The translations under genes and the position numbers were made by a program. Of a stretch of 64,000 bases of DNA, positions 26,957 to 36,579 are shown piece after piece; the first letter of the stretch is position 1; every line of letters starts with the position of its first letter. This stretch comes from JAWVFM01 sp963739355. Its GTDB lineage: Bacteria; Actinomycetota; Thermoleophilia; Solirubrobacterales; 70-9. The stretch lies in the NCBI GenBank assembly GCA_963739355.1, contig CAVUAD010000001.1:372001-436000 (forward strand), in the 5' to 3' direction. The notes below the pieces were generated by a model, which saw only the letters and a program-made list of their open reading frames with translations, was not told where the DNA came from and did not search any database.

Positions 26957-28123
26957 CAGAGGCGCTGCCGCGGGTCCGCGCGGGGACCGCGGTCGCGCCT
27001 TCAGCCGGAGCGCGGGCGCTTCGACGACCAGCCAGGAGACGGATGCGAGGGCCACCGTCGCGGCCAGCACCAGCAGGGCGATTCCCCACGAGGGCGAGAT
27101 GCCGGCCTGCACGACCGCTCCGATCAAGACGAAGTGGTAGAGGTAGACCCCGTAGGAGATGTCGACGCCTCGAAGGACTCGGTCCGCAAGGGTCGTCGCC
27201 GTGTACGCGGCCGAGAGCATCGCGAGTCCAAGGAGAACGCGATCCGCCGCCAGGCCTGCCCACGCGGCAACCCCTACCGGCTGCGGGGTCGGCGCCGGCA
27301 GCAGGTGATAGACGAGCACGGCGAGCGGCACCCACAGCCACGCCCTGCCCTCAAGGACGGGACGCACCCGGCCCCAGCGCCGCCGCGCCAGCACGCCGAT
27401 GAAGAAGACCCAGACGTACGGGAACGGACTGGACACGAACACCTTCGTCAGCCCGGTGGACCCGGCGATCGGGCCCGCACCGCCTGCGGCCGCCGCAACG
27501 AAGCTGACGAGCGCGATCAGCGCCAGGCCCAGGTCGGCTAGCGCAGGACGAGCCCGCTTCACGAGCAGAACCCAGACAAAGGCGAGGATGACGTAGAAGC
27601 CAACCTCGACGCCAATCGTCCATAGGGAGCCGTTCGGAGCGCCGCCCACCCCGAACCGCCCCACCTGCGCCGGCGTGGTGCTGGCGATGCTGAGCTGCGC
27701 AGCGACCCAGCCGACGCCGTGCGCCGAGGCGAGAAGGGGCACATCGACAACGCCCGAGACGGTCAGCACGATCAGGGTGAAGGCGAAGCAGGCCCAGAGG
27801 GCCGGGTAGATCCGAAGCGCCCGGTTTTGGGCATAGCGGGCGAGGCTTGAATCGCGTTCCAGCGACCCCGCCAGCAGGAAGCCGCTGGTGACGAAGAACA
27901 TCGGCACTCCGGGGAGCGCAAGGAGCACGTAGCGGACCGGGCTCCAAATGGCGAGGCCGAGGAGCGACGACGTGTGCACGATGGCGACCTGGGCCGCGGC
28001 GGCGAGTCGAATCAGGTCGAAGTTGTTGTGAGGCGAGAGCCCGGCCGCGGCCAACCGTCCGGGCGAGGCCGCCCCGTGGCCGGAGATAGCCGGCCCCGCC
28101 GCACGCTCCCCGCTCGTAGTCAC
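26936..28123 (-). CDS. Membrane acyltransferase (acyltransferase 3 / OafA-like)
   Basis: 395 residues from the GTG at 28123, with about ten hydrophobic helices. The family signature is FDLIRLAAAAQVAIVHTS with the catalytic His, then GVPMFFVTSGFLLAGSLER and AQNRALRIYPALWA, and later GSLWTIGVEVGFYVILAFVW and ISYGVYLYHFVLIGAVVQ. Such enzymes O-acylate sugars or peptidoglycan at the membrane. Its end overlaps that of the convergent DUF6421 gene by 21 bases. No ribosome-binding site is obvious before the GTG. Confidence 0.88.
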   Translation of the reverse strand: MTTSGERAAGPAISGHGAASPGRLAAAGLSPHNNFDLIRLAAAAQVAIVHTSSLLGLAIWSPVRYVLLALPGVPMFFVTSGFLLAGSLERDSSLARYAQNRALRIYPALWACFAFTLIVLTVSGVVDVPLLASAHGVGWVAAQLSIASTTPAQVGRFGVGGAPNGSLWTIGVEVGFYVILAFVWVLLVKRARPALADLGLALIALVSFVAAAAGGAGPIAGSTGLTKVFVSSPFPYVWVFFIGVLARRRWGRVRPVLEGRAWLWVPLAVLVYHLLPAPTPQPVGVAAWAGLAADRVLLGLAMLSAAYTATTLADRVLRGVDISYGVYLYHFVLIGAVVQAGISPSWGIALLVLAATVALASVSWLVVEAPALRLKARPRSPRGPAAAPLLGADRG

Positions 28124-28168
28124 GAACGCTGAGGCTACCGGGGCCGCGACGAGAAATAGACTCGCCGG

Positions 28169-29971
28169 GTGGGTGGAATCGCAGGCTGCGTCGTCGCGCC
28201 CGGCGCGGCGCCTGATCGCGCCGTACTCGGGCGCCTGGCGGCGGCGCTCGCCCACCGTGGCCCCGACGGCACCCGCATCGTCGTCGAGGCCAACGCCGGC
28301 CTCGTGGAGACACGCCTCGAGAGCAGCGCCGGCGAGCGCGCTGGCGAGCAGGAGGGCGGCGCCGTCCTGATCATGGACGGCGAGGTCATGAACCAGCCGC
28401 CGCTCGAGCCCGGCGCGCTGGCCCGCGATCTGAGCGAGCACGGGCCGCGGGTGCTCGAGCCCGTCGACGGCCGCTTCGCCCTCGCTCTGCTCGATCCAAG
28501 CCGCGGGCAGCTCACCCTCGCGCGCAGCGGCGTCGGGATGAAGCCGCTTCACTGGGCGAAGCAGGACGGCACGCTCTGGTTCGCCAGCGAGGTACAGGCC
28601 CTGCTCGCCGCCGGCATCCGGGGCACCGTTCGCACCGACGTGCTTCGAAGGGTCGCGAGCCTTGGCTGGGAAGCGCGCGAGGAGACCCTCATCGACCCGG
28701 TGATGCGGCTCATGCCGGGCTGCGCGATGCGAGTCGACCTGCGCTCCCTGGACCTGGCGATCGAGCGCTTCTACGACCTGACCACCGAGGTCGACGCGGA
28801 GCTCCAGGCCGAGCTCGCCGCCCGCACTCGGGACGAGCTCATCGATCTCCTGGACGCGCGGCTCGGCGCCGCGGTCGAGGCAAGGATGGGCGGCGAGCAC
28901 CCCGTCGCGTTCTTCACCTCCGGCGGCCTCGACTCGAGCCTGGTCACGGCGCTCGGGCAGCGGCGGCGACCCGGGGGAACCGCCTTCGTCGCGTCCTATC
29001 GCTCCGAGCACGTCCTCGACGAGGCCCCCTACGCCAGGATCCTGGCGCGCGAGCTCGGGATGGAGCTCGAGGTCGTCGAGATCACGCCCGAGAGCTGCCG
29101 CGCGGCGTTCGTCGACACCGTGTTCGCAAACGGCGCGCCGATGTCGATGCCGGTCGGGCTCGGCCTCTCGCAGGTCGCGGCCGCGGTCTCCCGCGCCGGC
29201 TTCAAGGCGGCAATCGTCGGCAACGCGGCCGATGCGATCTTCGGGGGCGACTGGGGACGCCACCGCCGCGAGTTTCAGGCGTTCCTCGACTTCCAGCCGG
29301 CGCGGGAGCGGATGCGCCGGCGCCTGCGGACCCTCCGCGAGGGCGGCGCGAGGGGAGTCGCCGCGTCGGTGCGGCGGCGGCTCGGACGAGGCCCTGCGCC
29401 GGCGGCCGCGTGGACGAGCTTTGGCGCCAGCCTGGAGTGGGAGGACGAGGAGACGATGCGGGCCATCCGGGCCTACCGCGACAGCGGGCCGCGGGGTGCG
29501 CTCGCCGGCCGGATGCTCTCCGACTTCCCGCTCAACCTGACCCAGGGCCTCGTCCGCTTCGACGCGAACGTCAGCCAGTTCGGAGTCGAGTCCCGTTCGC
29601 CGTATCTGGACCGCGAGCTCCTGCGCTTCGCCTTCAACGCGCCGCTCGAGCAGCGCGTCTGCGGGCCCGAGAAGGGGATCCTCACCGATGTCGCAGGGAG
29701 GTACGTTCCGAAGGCGACGTTGAAGCGGCCGAAGATGGGCGGCATGCTGACGCGCTCGAACGACTGGCTCACCAGCGCCGCGCGGCCCGAGTTCCTTCGC
29801 GAGGGAATGCTCCCGGAGCTCCTCGAGCTCGATGCCGGCCGCTGGCGGGAGGTCCTCGACACCGTGCCGCGCGACCAGGTCCTCTCGCTCTGGACCACCG
29901 AAACCTGGGCACGGCTGACGCTGGCTGGAAAGAGCCGTGACGAGGTGGAGGAGGAGCTCTGGGCGCGCTGA
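28169..29971 (+). CDS. Asparagine-synthetase-like protein with degenerate glutaminase domain
   Basis: 600 residues. The start GTG is followed by GGIAGCVVAPG, so the nucleophile Cys2 of class II amidotransferases is replaced by Gly. The glutamine-site motif is also changed (MDGEVMN instead of YNGEIYN), and the second ligand motif (SDTE-like) is missing. The synthetase domain keeps the PP-loop FFTSGGLDSSLVTALG and the downstream ESRSPYLDRELLRFAF and KRPKMGGML. So it probably adenylates a carboxylate but cannot take ammonia from glutamine. Beta-lactam and carbapenam synthetases and lasso-peptide cyclases share this loss. A TAGACT box lies six bases before the GTG. It ends two bases from the convergent AsnB gene. 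Confidence 0.85.
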   Translation: MGGIAGCVVAPGAAPDRAVLGRLAAALAHRGPDGTRIVVEANAGLVETRLESSAGERAGEQEGGAVLIMDGEVMNQPPLEPGALARDLSEHGPRVLEPVDGRFALALLDPSRGQLTLARSGVGMKPLHWAKQDGTLWFASEVQALLAAGIRGTVRTDVLRRVASLGWEAREETLIDPVMRLMPGCAMRVDLRSLDLAIERFYDLTTEVDAELQAELAARTRDELIDLLDARLGAAVEARMGGEHPVAFFTSGGLDSSLVTALGQRRRPGGTAFVASYRSEHVLDEAPYARILARELGMELEVVEITPESCRAAFVDTVFANGAPMSMPVGLGLSQVAAAVSRAGFKAAIVGNAADAIFGGDWGRHRREFQAFLDFQPARERMRRRLRTLREGGARGVAASVRRRLGRGPAPAAAWTSFGASLEWEDEETMRAIRAYRDSGPRGALAGRMLSDFPLNLTQGLVRFDANVSQFGVESRSPYLDRELLRFAFNAPLEQRVCGPEKGILTDVAGRYVPKATLKRPKMGGMLTRSNDWLTSAARPEFLREGMLPELLELDAGRWREVLDTVPRDQVLSLWTTETWARLTLAGKSRDEVEEELWAR

Positions 29972-29972
29972 C

Positions 29973-31823
29973 CTACGCGTGCGAACGCCAGAGCTCGCGC
30001 TCGATCGCGGCGTCAGGGGTCCCCTCCAATGCGCTCCGGCACCAGATCTCCGCTGACCAGAGCCGGAGGACTCGGTCCGCCTCGGAGCGCTCGACCAGGC
30101 CGGCCCAGTCATCGCCATCGACCTCGAAGAGCTGGCGGAGGACTCCGTCACCGAGAAACTCAGGGCGCGCGCGCTCCGCGAGCCAGCCGCTCACGTCGAA
30201 CACCATGCCGCGGACCTTGGGACGGGCGATGATGGCCTTCGGCAGCCGGCGGCGGGCGCTCTCGCGCAGCAGTCCCTTGCTGAACGGCGTGACCCTCGCC
30301 TCCAGAGGCATGTTGACGGCGAGGCTGACCAGCGGCGCCTCCAGCATCGGCACCCTCGCCTCGACCGAGCTCTGCATGTTGTTCGCGTCCATTCGCTGGA
30401 GCAGGGGCGGAAGGATCGAATCGAGGTCCCCGAGCAGCATCGACTCCAGTTCGCGCCGGGGGGCGGCGTGGTGCTCGTAGGCGGCACTCGCGGCCTGCCG
30501 CCTCGATGTTCCAAAGGACCAATCGTGCTTGGCCGGAAGCCTCGGCCCTGTGTCCCTCGAGTCGCCACGACGTGCGGCCAGCGCCCTCGAGAGCGTCCGC
30601 GACCGTGTCAGGAGACCCCCGGGGCCGAGACGTCGGCGCAGGTAGCGGCGCCTGCCGACGAAGGCTCGGAGCGCGCTCGAGTGAATGTCGTAGCCGTCGA
30701 AGAGCTCGTCGGCTCCCTCACCCGTGAGCAGCACCTTTCGGTCGTGCTCGCGTGCGCGCGCCGCGATCTCGGCGATCACGACGCTGCTCGGGCTGACGAG
30801 CGGGCCGCTGAAGTGCCGCGTGGCGGACACCAGGCCCTCGCACCAGCTCGACGCCTCGATGGAGACGGTCTCGAGCTCCATCCCCAGGGCGCGGGCGGCG
30901 ATGGACGCGGCGCGGCCGTCCTCGTCGATGCGCGGCCCGGCGAGCGTTGCGTTGAAGCCGATGCTCCCGGGCCGGAGCTCGGCGAGGTGAGCGGCGATGA
31001 GGCTCGAGTCGAGGCCGCCGGAGAGCATCACCGCCACGGGCACGTCGGCAAGCAGGGTCGACTCGACCGACTCGTGAAGCGTCGCGTCGAGCTTCGCCAG
31101 GAGGTCGGGGCGGGGAAGGCGAGCGAGCTCGCCCTGCAACTCGGTGTCGACCGCTCGCGCGGGTGAGAAGTAGCGATGCTCGGTCGCGTCCATCGAAGCG
31201 AGGTCGACGTTGCGCCAGGTTCCCGGTGAGAGCGCTTCGACGCCATCGAGCGCCGGCCCGCGGCTTGGCGAGTAGGGGAAGTCGATCGCCATCGCCAGGT
31301 GCGGAAGCGCGGCGCGCCTTGGTGCACCGGCGGCGAGGAGGGCATCGAGCTCGCTGGCGAACCAGATCCCGCCCGCGAAGTTCGCGATGTAGAGCGGCTT
31401 GATTCCGAGGTGGTCTCGCGCGAGCACCAGGCGTCCTGCCTCGAGGTCGAGAGCCGCGAGCGCGAACTGCCCACGAAAGCGCTCGATCGCCGCCGGGCCC
31501 CAGCGCGCCAGGGCGTGAAGGGCCGTCTCGGTGTCGCTCGAACCCTGGAACGGCCCATCGAGCTCGCGGCGCAGCTCCAGATGGTTGTAGAGCTCGCCGT
31601 TGTAGGCAATCGCCCAGTTGCCGGCGGGGTTGGTCATCGGCTGCGCGCCGCGCTCCCCCTGCTCGACGATGGCGAGCCGCGTGCTCACGAGCCCGACGCT
31701 TCCCTTCACCAGCACGCCGGAGCCGTCGGGTCCTCGATGCGCCATGGCGTCGCGCATCCGCGCCAATGTCGCGTGCGAGGGGCTCTCGCCCGGGGCCAGC
31801 ACGCAGCCCCCGATACCGCACAC
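29973..31823 (-). CDS. asnB: Asparagine synthetase (glutamine-hydrolysing)
   Basis: 616 residues from the GTG at 31823, which places Cys2 directly after the initiator (CGIGGCVLAPGE). The glutaminase residues are intact: Arg49 in STRLAIVEQGE, Asn75 and Glu77 in AYNGELYNHLELR, and Asp97 in GSSDTETALHAL. The synthetase domain has VAVMLSGGLDSSLIAAHL, EGADELFDGYDIHSS and SSVEARVPMLEAPLV. It should make asparagine, or amidate a related carboxylate. It is the intact relative of the degenerate gene at 28169-29971, which faces it tail to tail. A TACGCT box lies six bases before the start. Confidence 0.9.
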   Translation of the reverse strand: MCGIGGCVLAPGESPSHATLARMRDAMAHRGPDGSGVLVKGSVGLVSTRLAIVEQGERGAQPMTNPAGNWAIAYNGELYNHLELRRELDGPFQGSSDTETALHALARWGPAAIERFRGQFALAALDLEAGRLVLARDHLGIKPLYIANFAGGIWFASELDALLAAGAPRRAALPHLAMAIDFPYSPSRGPALDGVEALSPGTWRNVDLASMDATEHRYFSPARAVDTELQGELARLPRPDLLAKLDATLHESVESTLLADVPVAVMLSGGLDSSLIAAHLAELRPGSIGFNATLAGPRIDEDGRAASIAARALGMELETVSIEASSWCEGLVSATRHFSGPLVSPSSVVIAEIAARAREHDRKVLLTGEGADELFDGYDIHSSALRAFVGRRRYLRRRLGPGGLLTRSRTLSRALAARRGDSRDTGPRLPAKHDWSFGTSRRQAASAAYEHHAAPRRELESMLLGDLDSILPPLLQRMDANNMQSSVEARVPMLEAPLVSLAVNMPLEARVTPFSKGLLRESARRRLPKAIIARPKVRGMVFDVSGWLAERARPEFLGDGVLRQLFEVDGDDWAGLVERSEADRVLRLWSAEIWCRSALEGTPDAAIERELWRSHA

Positions 31824-31866
31824 GCGCGGAGCGTATGGAATGAGCCGAAGCTGTAGCGTCAACGGC

Positions 31867-32583
31867 ATGAGCTCCCTGGACGGTCGCGTCATCGCAATCG
31901 CCGGGGCCGGCGGCGGCCTCGGCCCCACGGTCGCCAAGCGCCTGGCGGAGGCCGGCGCCTCGCTCGTCCTCACCGACGTCAACCAGGAGCGGATGGACGA
32001 GCTCGTCACCGACCTCGGCCTGGACTACGAGCACGTTGAGAGCCACGTCGTGGACCTCCTCGACCCGGAGGCCACCAACGCCTGGGCGGACGCCGCCAAG
32101 GCCCGCTTCGGCCACGTCGACGGCCTGCTCCACCTCGTCGGGGGCTGGAAGGGCGGCGATCCGATCACGGAGACTCCGCTCGCCGACTACGACTGGCTCC
32201 ACGACCTGCTCGTCCGCACCGTCCAGAACGCCAGCCGCGCGTTCTTTGACGCGCTGGTCGAGTCCGGCCACGGTCGCTTCGTCCTCGTCTCCTCCTCGCA
32301 GGCGCAGAGGCCCGACGGAACCAACGCGTCCTACGGCGCCGCGAAGGCCGCAGCGGAGGCCTGGACCCTGGCGCTAGCCGACTCCTTCGCCAAGGCCGGC
32401 TCCGGCGCCACCGCCAACATCGTCGTGGTCAACGCCATCGAGACTCCGGCGATGCGCGAGTCCAACCCGGACAAGGAGCGCCCGACCTTCACCCCCGTGG
32501 AGCACATCGCCGAGGCGATCGCCTTCCTGTGCTCGGACGAGGCCGCCCGGATGAACGGCAAGCGGCTGGCGCTGCACCCGTAG
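31867..32583 (+). CDS. Short-chain dehydrogenase/reductase
   Basis: 238 residues from the ATG at 31867. The Rossmann motif is AIAGAGGGLGPTVAKRL, the NNAG-like position reads LLHLVGGWKGG, and the active site is VSSSQAQRPDG with SYGAAKAAAEAW (Tyr and Lys, spacing Y-x3-K). It is a classical SDR without an assignable substrate. A TAGCGT box lies seven bases before the ATG. Only 43 bases separate this start from the divergent asnB start. Confidence 0.88.
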   Translation: MSSLDGRVIAIAGAGGGLGPTVAKRLAEAGASLVLTDVNQERMDELVTDLGLDYEHVESHVVDLLDPEATNAWADAAKARFGHVDGLLHLVGGWKGGDPITETPLADYDWLHDLLVRTVQNASRAFFDALVESGHGRFVLVSSSQAQRPDGTNASYGAAKAAAEAWTLALADSFAKAGSGATANIVVVNAIETPAMRESNPDKERPTFTPVEHIAEAIAFLCSDEAARMNGKRLALHP

Positions 32584-32890
32584 CGCCCCGCCTGAACTCG
32601 CCTCGATTCCTTTACGACCTTCCCGGCCTCCAAGGTGAACATCGCTGTCTTCACAGTTTCGACATCTGAGATACCACAAAGCAGGTATCCGACTCGTGGA
32701 ATTTACGGCTGACTACTGGCGCCGACCCTATAAGAGCGTTTAGGCTCGCGATAGTGCGTAAGCACAAGTGGAACGCTCGTGTCACGCGCAAGAGATCCAC
32801 GACGACCAAGTACTAATAGGCAAGGGAACTAAAGCGGTTATGGCCTTCTCGTCCAAACATCGGGAGTCGGCGCAGAGGGAGAGTGGCTAG
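32584..32890 (+). other. Intergenic region at the left edge of the polysaccharide island
   Basis: About 300 bases without a coding signal and clearly richer in A+T than the DNA to its left. Possible -10 boxes are TATAAG near 32729 and TACTAA near 32812, neither with a clear -35. A ribosome site (GAGGGAG near 32875) serves the GTG at 32891. The long leader could hold control elements, but no known riboswitch was recognised. Confidence 0.5.
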
Positions 32891-34435
32891 GTGCTCCCAG
32901 CGTGGATCGAACAGCTAGAGGAGCAACCGCGGCCGAAGCCGCGTCGGACTAGCCCGCCGGAAGAACCAGCAGGGCTCCCTTATGCGGGCGCCCCTCGACC
33001 CGCGGTATCCCGACGCTCGAAGCGATCGAGCAGCACGCGATCCGGCGCGACTGTCACCTCGGCTCGCGCGTTTAGTCCCCTCTTGGATCTTGTCGCCGTC
33101 GGCCTCGTGCTCGCGGTTACACCGATTGTCGAGGGAGGCAACGACGAGGCCATTTCCCTCGGCTCCAAGACCTTCTGGCTGACGCTCTTGGCTTCTCTCC
33201 CTCTCTTGCTCGCAGCTGGCGCCTATCAACAGGTTCCGCGGGTGCCGGGAGCCACTCTGCGTTCTTTCGGGCGCCTGTTCCTCGCCGGATCGCTGATTGC
33301 CTGGGCGGGCGCGCTCGTGGCCAACGCGATCTACGGTTCGGCGCCAGTTGGTCAACTCGGGCTTATTGCCTTTTCACTTCCGATCGTCCTGTTCATAGAG
33401 CGCTCGGCAGCGGCGCTTCTTCGCCCCGCGCGACCAGAACGCGTTGTCGTCCTTGGTTCGGGAGTTGTCGGCCGCCGGGTGGTTGCTGCCATTCGCCGCA
33501 TGGACCGGCACGGAATGATCTTGATCGGATGCGTCGACGATGGCGCCGAGCGCGATCGCCGCTCCGGGCTTCTCACGTTAGGCGGCATCGACGACCTTGA
33601 CTCCATCCTTGCTCGTCACGCCGTCGATCGCATAGTCGTCGCTTTCTCGCCGCGCCGCGACCACGAGCTCATGCCGGTCTTGCGCGCCTGTGATGCGCAC
33701 TGCGTCAAAGTGACGATCATTCCCAGATTTTTCGACATTGTTGGCAACCGGCCCAGCAGCACGATGCTTGGCGAGCTGCCAGCCTTGGAAGTCGCTCCGC
33801 CGCGTTCGTCCTTGCCGGCCCGGTTTGCGAAGCGAGCCTTCGACATAGTCGGCAGCCTGGCGATCGGCATCGTCACCGCTCCGCTCCTAGCCGCGACAGC
33901 GCTTGCTGTGTTCTTCGATAGCGGTTCGCCAGTTCTCTTCAAGCAGGCTCGCGTGGGTAGGCATGGGAAGCCGTTCTTCATCTACAAGTTCCGCTCGATG
34001 CGACGCGACGCTGACGTCGAGGGCCTTCGGCGAATCAACGATCTGGCGTCAGGACTGATGTCCGTCGAAAGCGCCGCAGATCTTCTGAAGCAGGAAGGCG
34101 ATCCACGACTCACTCGTGTTGGAGGCTTCATCAGAACGACGAGTCTTGACGAGTTGCCTCAGCTCTGGAACGTGCTCCGCGGTCACATGAGCATTGTGGG
34201 GCCGCGGCCCCTCCGGGACTACGAGATCAACAAGCTTGAACCCTGGCAGCTGACGCGCCTCAAAGTGCGTCCCGGGATCACAGGTCTTTGGCAGGTGCTC
34301 GGCAGGAGTGACATCGAGTGGGCGGACAGGATGCAGTTGGATTATTCCTACGTCAGGCACTGGAGCCCCGCGTCCGACTTGGAGATCTTGGCCCAAACGG
34401 TGCCCACCGTACTGATGCGCCGCGGTGCTCGATAG
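32891..34435 (+). CDS. Undecaprenyl-phosphate glycosylphosphotransferase (initiating enzyme)
   Basis: 514 residues. An N-terminal membrane part of about four helices is followed by a CoA-binding-like Rossmann segment (ERVVVLGSGVVGRRVVAAIR). A further helix (FDIVGSLAIGIVTAPLLAAT) leads into the conserved catalytic domain: GSPVLFKQARVGRHGKPF, then IYKFRSMRRDADVE, then RTTSLDELPQLWNVLRG and MSIVGPRP. This WbaP/WcaJ-type architecture transfers sugar-1-phosphate to undecaprenyl phosphate to begin a repeat unit. It heads the lower-GC island and probably initiates its polysaccharide. A similar but frameshifted gene lies at 52494. Confidence 0.93.
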   Translation: MLPAWIEQLEEQPRPKPRRTSPPEEPAGLPYAGAPRPAVSRRSKRSSSTRSGATVTSARAFSPLLDLVAVGLVLAVTPIVEGGNDEAISLGSKTFWLTLLASLPLLLAAGAYQQVPRVPGATLRSFGRLFLAGSLIAWAGALVANAIYGSAPVGQLGLIAFSLPIVLFIERSAAALLRPARPERVVVLGSGVVGRRVVAAIRRMDRHGMILIGCVDDGAERDRRSGLLTLGGIDDLDSILARHAVDRIVVAFSPRRDHELMPVLRACDAHCVKVTIIPRFFDIVGNRPSSTMLGELPALEVAPPRSSLPARFAKRAFDIVGSLAIGIVTAPLLAATALAVFFDSGSPVLFKQARVGRHGKPFFIYKFRSMRRDADVEGLRRINDLASGLMSVESAADLLKQEGDPRLTRVGGFIRTTSLDELPQLWNVLRGHMSIVGPRPLRDYEINKLEPWQLTRLKVRPGITGLWQVLGRSDIEWADRMQLDYSYVRHWSPASDLEILAQTVPTVLMRRGAR

Positions 34436-34444
34436 GCGCATCTC

Positions 34445-34923
34445 CTAACTTTTCGTTGCGTGGAGTGAGCGGCGAGCGGCCCGGTGGGCGGATCTCATCT
34501 TGTGTGTCAGCGAAGAGGAACGGCAAGCCGGGGAACGAATGCTTGTTCCGTGCGGTTGAAAAGCGGTAGGGAGGAGCCCGCAAATACCGAGACGGCCCGC
34601 AAGGCCAGCCTTTGCGGAATGGAGGTGGAGGAGATCGGGTTGGAATTCGTGTATGAGGCGTCGCAGGCGAATGGTCTCGACGATGGCTACCGGCGAGGGT
34701 GTCCGACCGGCCGGCCAATCAATGTGAATCGCACCGACCGCGGTCGTTCGCAAGCGCAGGTCCCCATGAGGCGAGCAGGCAACCGCAATGTGCCAGCCTC
34801 GGCGCACCTGGTCGCCGACATCTGCGCTACCGAGTGCGCCGCCCCTCCCACCACGGGCTGAGACACATGCGGGACTTTAAGCCGTTGCGGCGCGGCCGTC
34901 CGTTCGAGGCCAGCGTCTGACAC
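34445..34923 (-). pseudogene. Broken GT4 glycosyltransferase with an inverted piece
   Basis: On the minus strand LKVPHVSQPVVGGAAHSVAQ (from 34923), then after a shift RRGWHIAVACSPHGDLRL and LIHEFQPDLLHLHSAKAGLA, ending TAFQPH near 34540, is the N-terminal half of a GT4 enzyme. The expected continuation is found on the opposite strand, 34449-34557: AARWADLILCVSEEERQAGE. The switch falls at a small palindrome (GGAAC...GTTCC, about 34534-34551), so a local inversion followed by loss of the rest is likely. The remnant also overlaps the tail of the next hydrolase gene. Confidence 0.65.
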
Positions 34924-36357
34924 GGCTCCGATCGTAGTAGGTAAGCCCGCCTACCGCACGCGTCGCTTGATGCGCTCCGGGGCGAACCAACGAGTCACCG
35001 GGGTACGTGACGAGTAGCTCGGCATTGCGACCAGGCTTGTCTGACCTTGCGACGCGAATTTTCGTGCTGAAGAATCCGGCCCGCGGTCTGACTCGAACGG
35101 ACTTCGGCGCATGGCGGGCGAACTTAGCGCTGGTGAGCTCCACTCGGACGGGTTCCTGGGCCTGGGTTGAAATGCGACCCGTGATCGTGAGGCGCCGCCC
35201 CTGCGCGCGAACGTGGATATCACGGAGCCTTGCGCGGAGAGATCCGGCTGCGGCTTCTCGAAATGCGTAATAGGCCGGCTTACGATCGCCATCGAACTGT
35301 GTCAGGCCAAAGTTGGACTGAACGTCGCCGGAATCGCTACTCAGATCCTGGTTGTCATACCAAAAGCACGCTCGGACGAATGGCCAAGCCGCGAGCTGCC
35401 CGAAAGCAAGCTTGAGATACCGGGCTTGTACCGACTGGTCTACGCAGCTCTGCCACGACTGCGCTTGGCTCCGGGCGGAACATGTGCTCCAACCGACCTC
35501 GGTGAGCCACAACGGCTTCGCATCACCGTTGTCGATCATGACGCGATGTACGAGCGGCACCCCGCGGGCGTAGCTGTCGGAGGCCCACTTGGTCGACAAT
35601 CGATCGAGCGGCGATCGGTCACCGCTATACGGGTGTATGGAGAACGCATCAAAATAGCCCCGGATCCCATTCGCGTAGAGAGCTCGAGTGAACTCGGCGT
35701 CAGCTCCGGAGAGCGCCCCGCCGACAACCTTGGCTCCGGGATCGGCGCCCTTCACCGCCCTGTACGCGGACTTCAGCAGCGCAGCGTAGGCGCTCGCTGG
35801 ATGCGCCGACCGGAAGTAGAACGAGCTATTCGGCTCATTCCAGATCTCCCAGCCCGCAACAGCCGGACCGTAACGCCGGGCCAGGAAAGCGAGCGCGTTG
35901 GAGTAGTCGCGGGGGTCGGCCGGCGGGTAATGCTGAACTCCGCGATTCCACCACTCTCCTGAGCAGTCCTCCTTGAGCGCGGGCGGTGCGCCGAGGCCCA
36001 GCACGGGCTTCCGCTAACCATGAAGAGAATGCGCAGTCCCCTACTTCGAGCTGCAGACACCAAGCGGTCTGCTCGGGCCAGGTAGTAGCTCGAGTAATCG
36101 CCACGACCTTGCTCCTCCAACGTCGACCAACCCAGATCAGCGCGGATGATTTGCGCCCCCGCCGCCTTGGCCTGGTCGAGCTGCCGGTCCATGTCAGCCG
36201 GGCTGACATCATCCCACAGTACCGTGGTCTGAAGCCCGACCAATGCACGATCCGAGCCCCTCGCCGAAGACACGCTGCCGAGGGTGAACAAAGCTCCGAG
36301 AAACAGTATTGCGAGGGCGAAGTACCTGCGCTGAAAGCGGTTGCTGTCGAGGAGCAC
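34877..36357 (-). CDS. Secreted GH39/GH5-like glycoside hydrolase (PslG-like), one frameshift
   Basis: The N-terminal signal/anchor (RRYFALAILFLGALFTLGSV) and the first barrel strands (QIIRADLGWSTLEEQG, LRILFMVSGSPCWASA) read from 36357. A frameshift near 36000 leads into APPALKEDCSGEWW and the rest. The likely acid/base Glu is in GWEIWNEPNSSFYF and the nucleophile Glu in PLWLTEVGWST; a beta-sandwich-like C-terminus (VRAQGRRLTITGRISTQAQ) follows. In exopolysaccharide loci such enzymes (for example PslG) cut the polymer or aid its release. The tail reads into the GT4 remnant, so the natural C-terminus may be altered. Confidence 0.82.
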
Positions 36358-36394
36358 GCTTCTTTGTCGGACCTTCCGAACTGATTCTGCAACG

Positions 36395-36418
36395 GCAGCC
36401 GAGAACTGGACGTATAAT
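36395..36418 (+). promoter_or_regulatory. Candidate -10 box in the divergent region before the GT2 gene
   Basis: A perfect TATAAT at 36413-36418 lies about 160 bases before the GT2 start at 36580. No good -35 element is found at the usual distance, so it may be chance in this AT-richer stretch. Confidence 0.3.
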
Positions 36419-36579
36419 CGATGCGCCTCCCGAGAGCCCGGTTGAAATCGTGCGACTTAGCCGGCGGCCAGCTGAGGTTAGGTGCGTAGGACTGCCGGGT
36501 AGGAAGTACGCTCAGCCACCGCCAGCGCCGCTCCGGTCGGGCCGCGCGGCGTGATCGCGCCTAACTTTGGGCAAGTCCG

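Noticed and set aside
26936..30151. A very long minus-strand open frame (over 1000 codons) across the acyltransferase and the first asparagine-synthetase gene
   Set aside because: Only its last 395 codons are a real acyltransferase. The rest is the antisense of the plus-strand synthetase, Arg/Glu/Pro-rich without domains, as expected in high-GC DNA.
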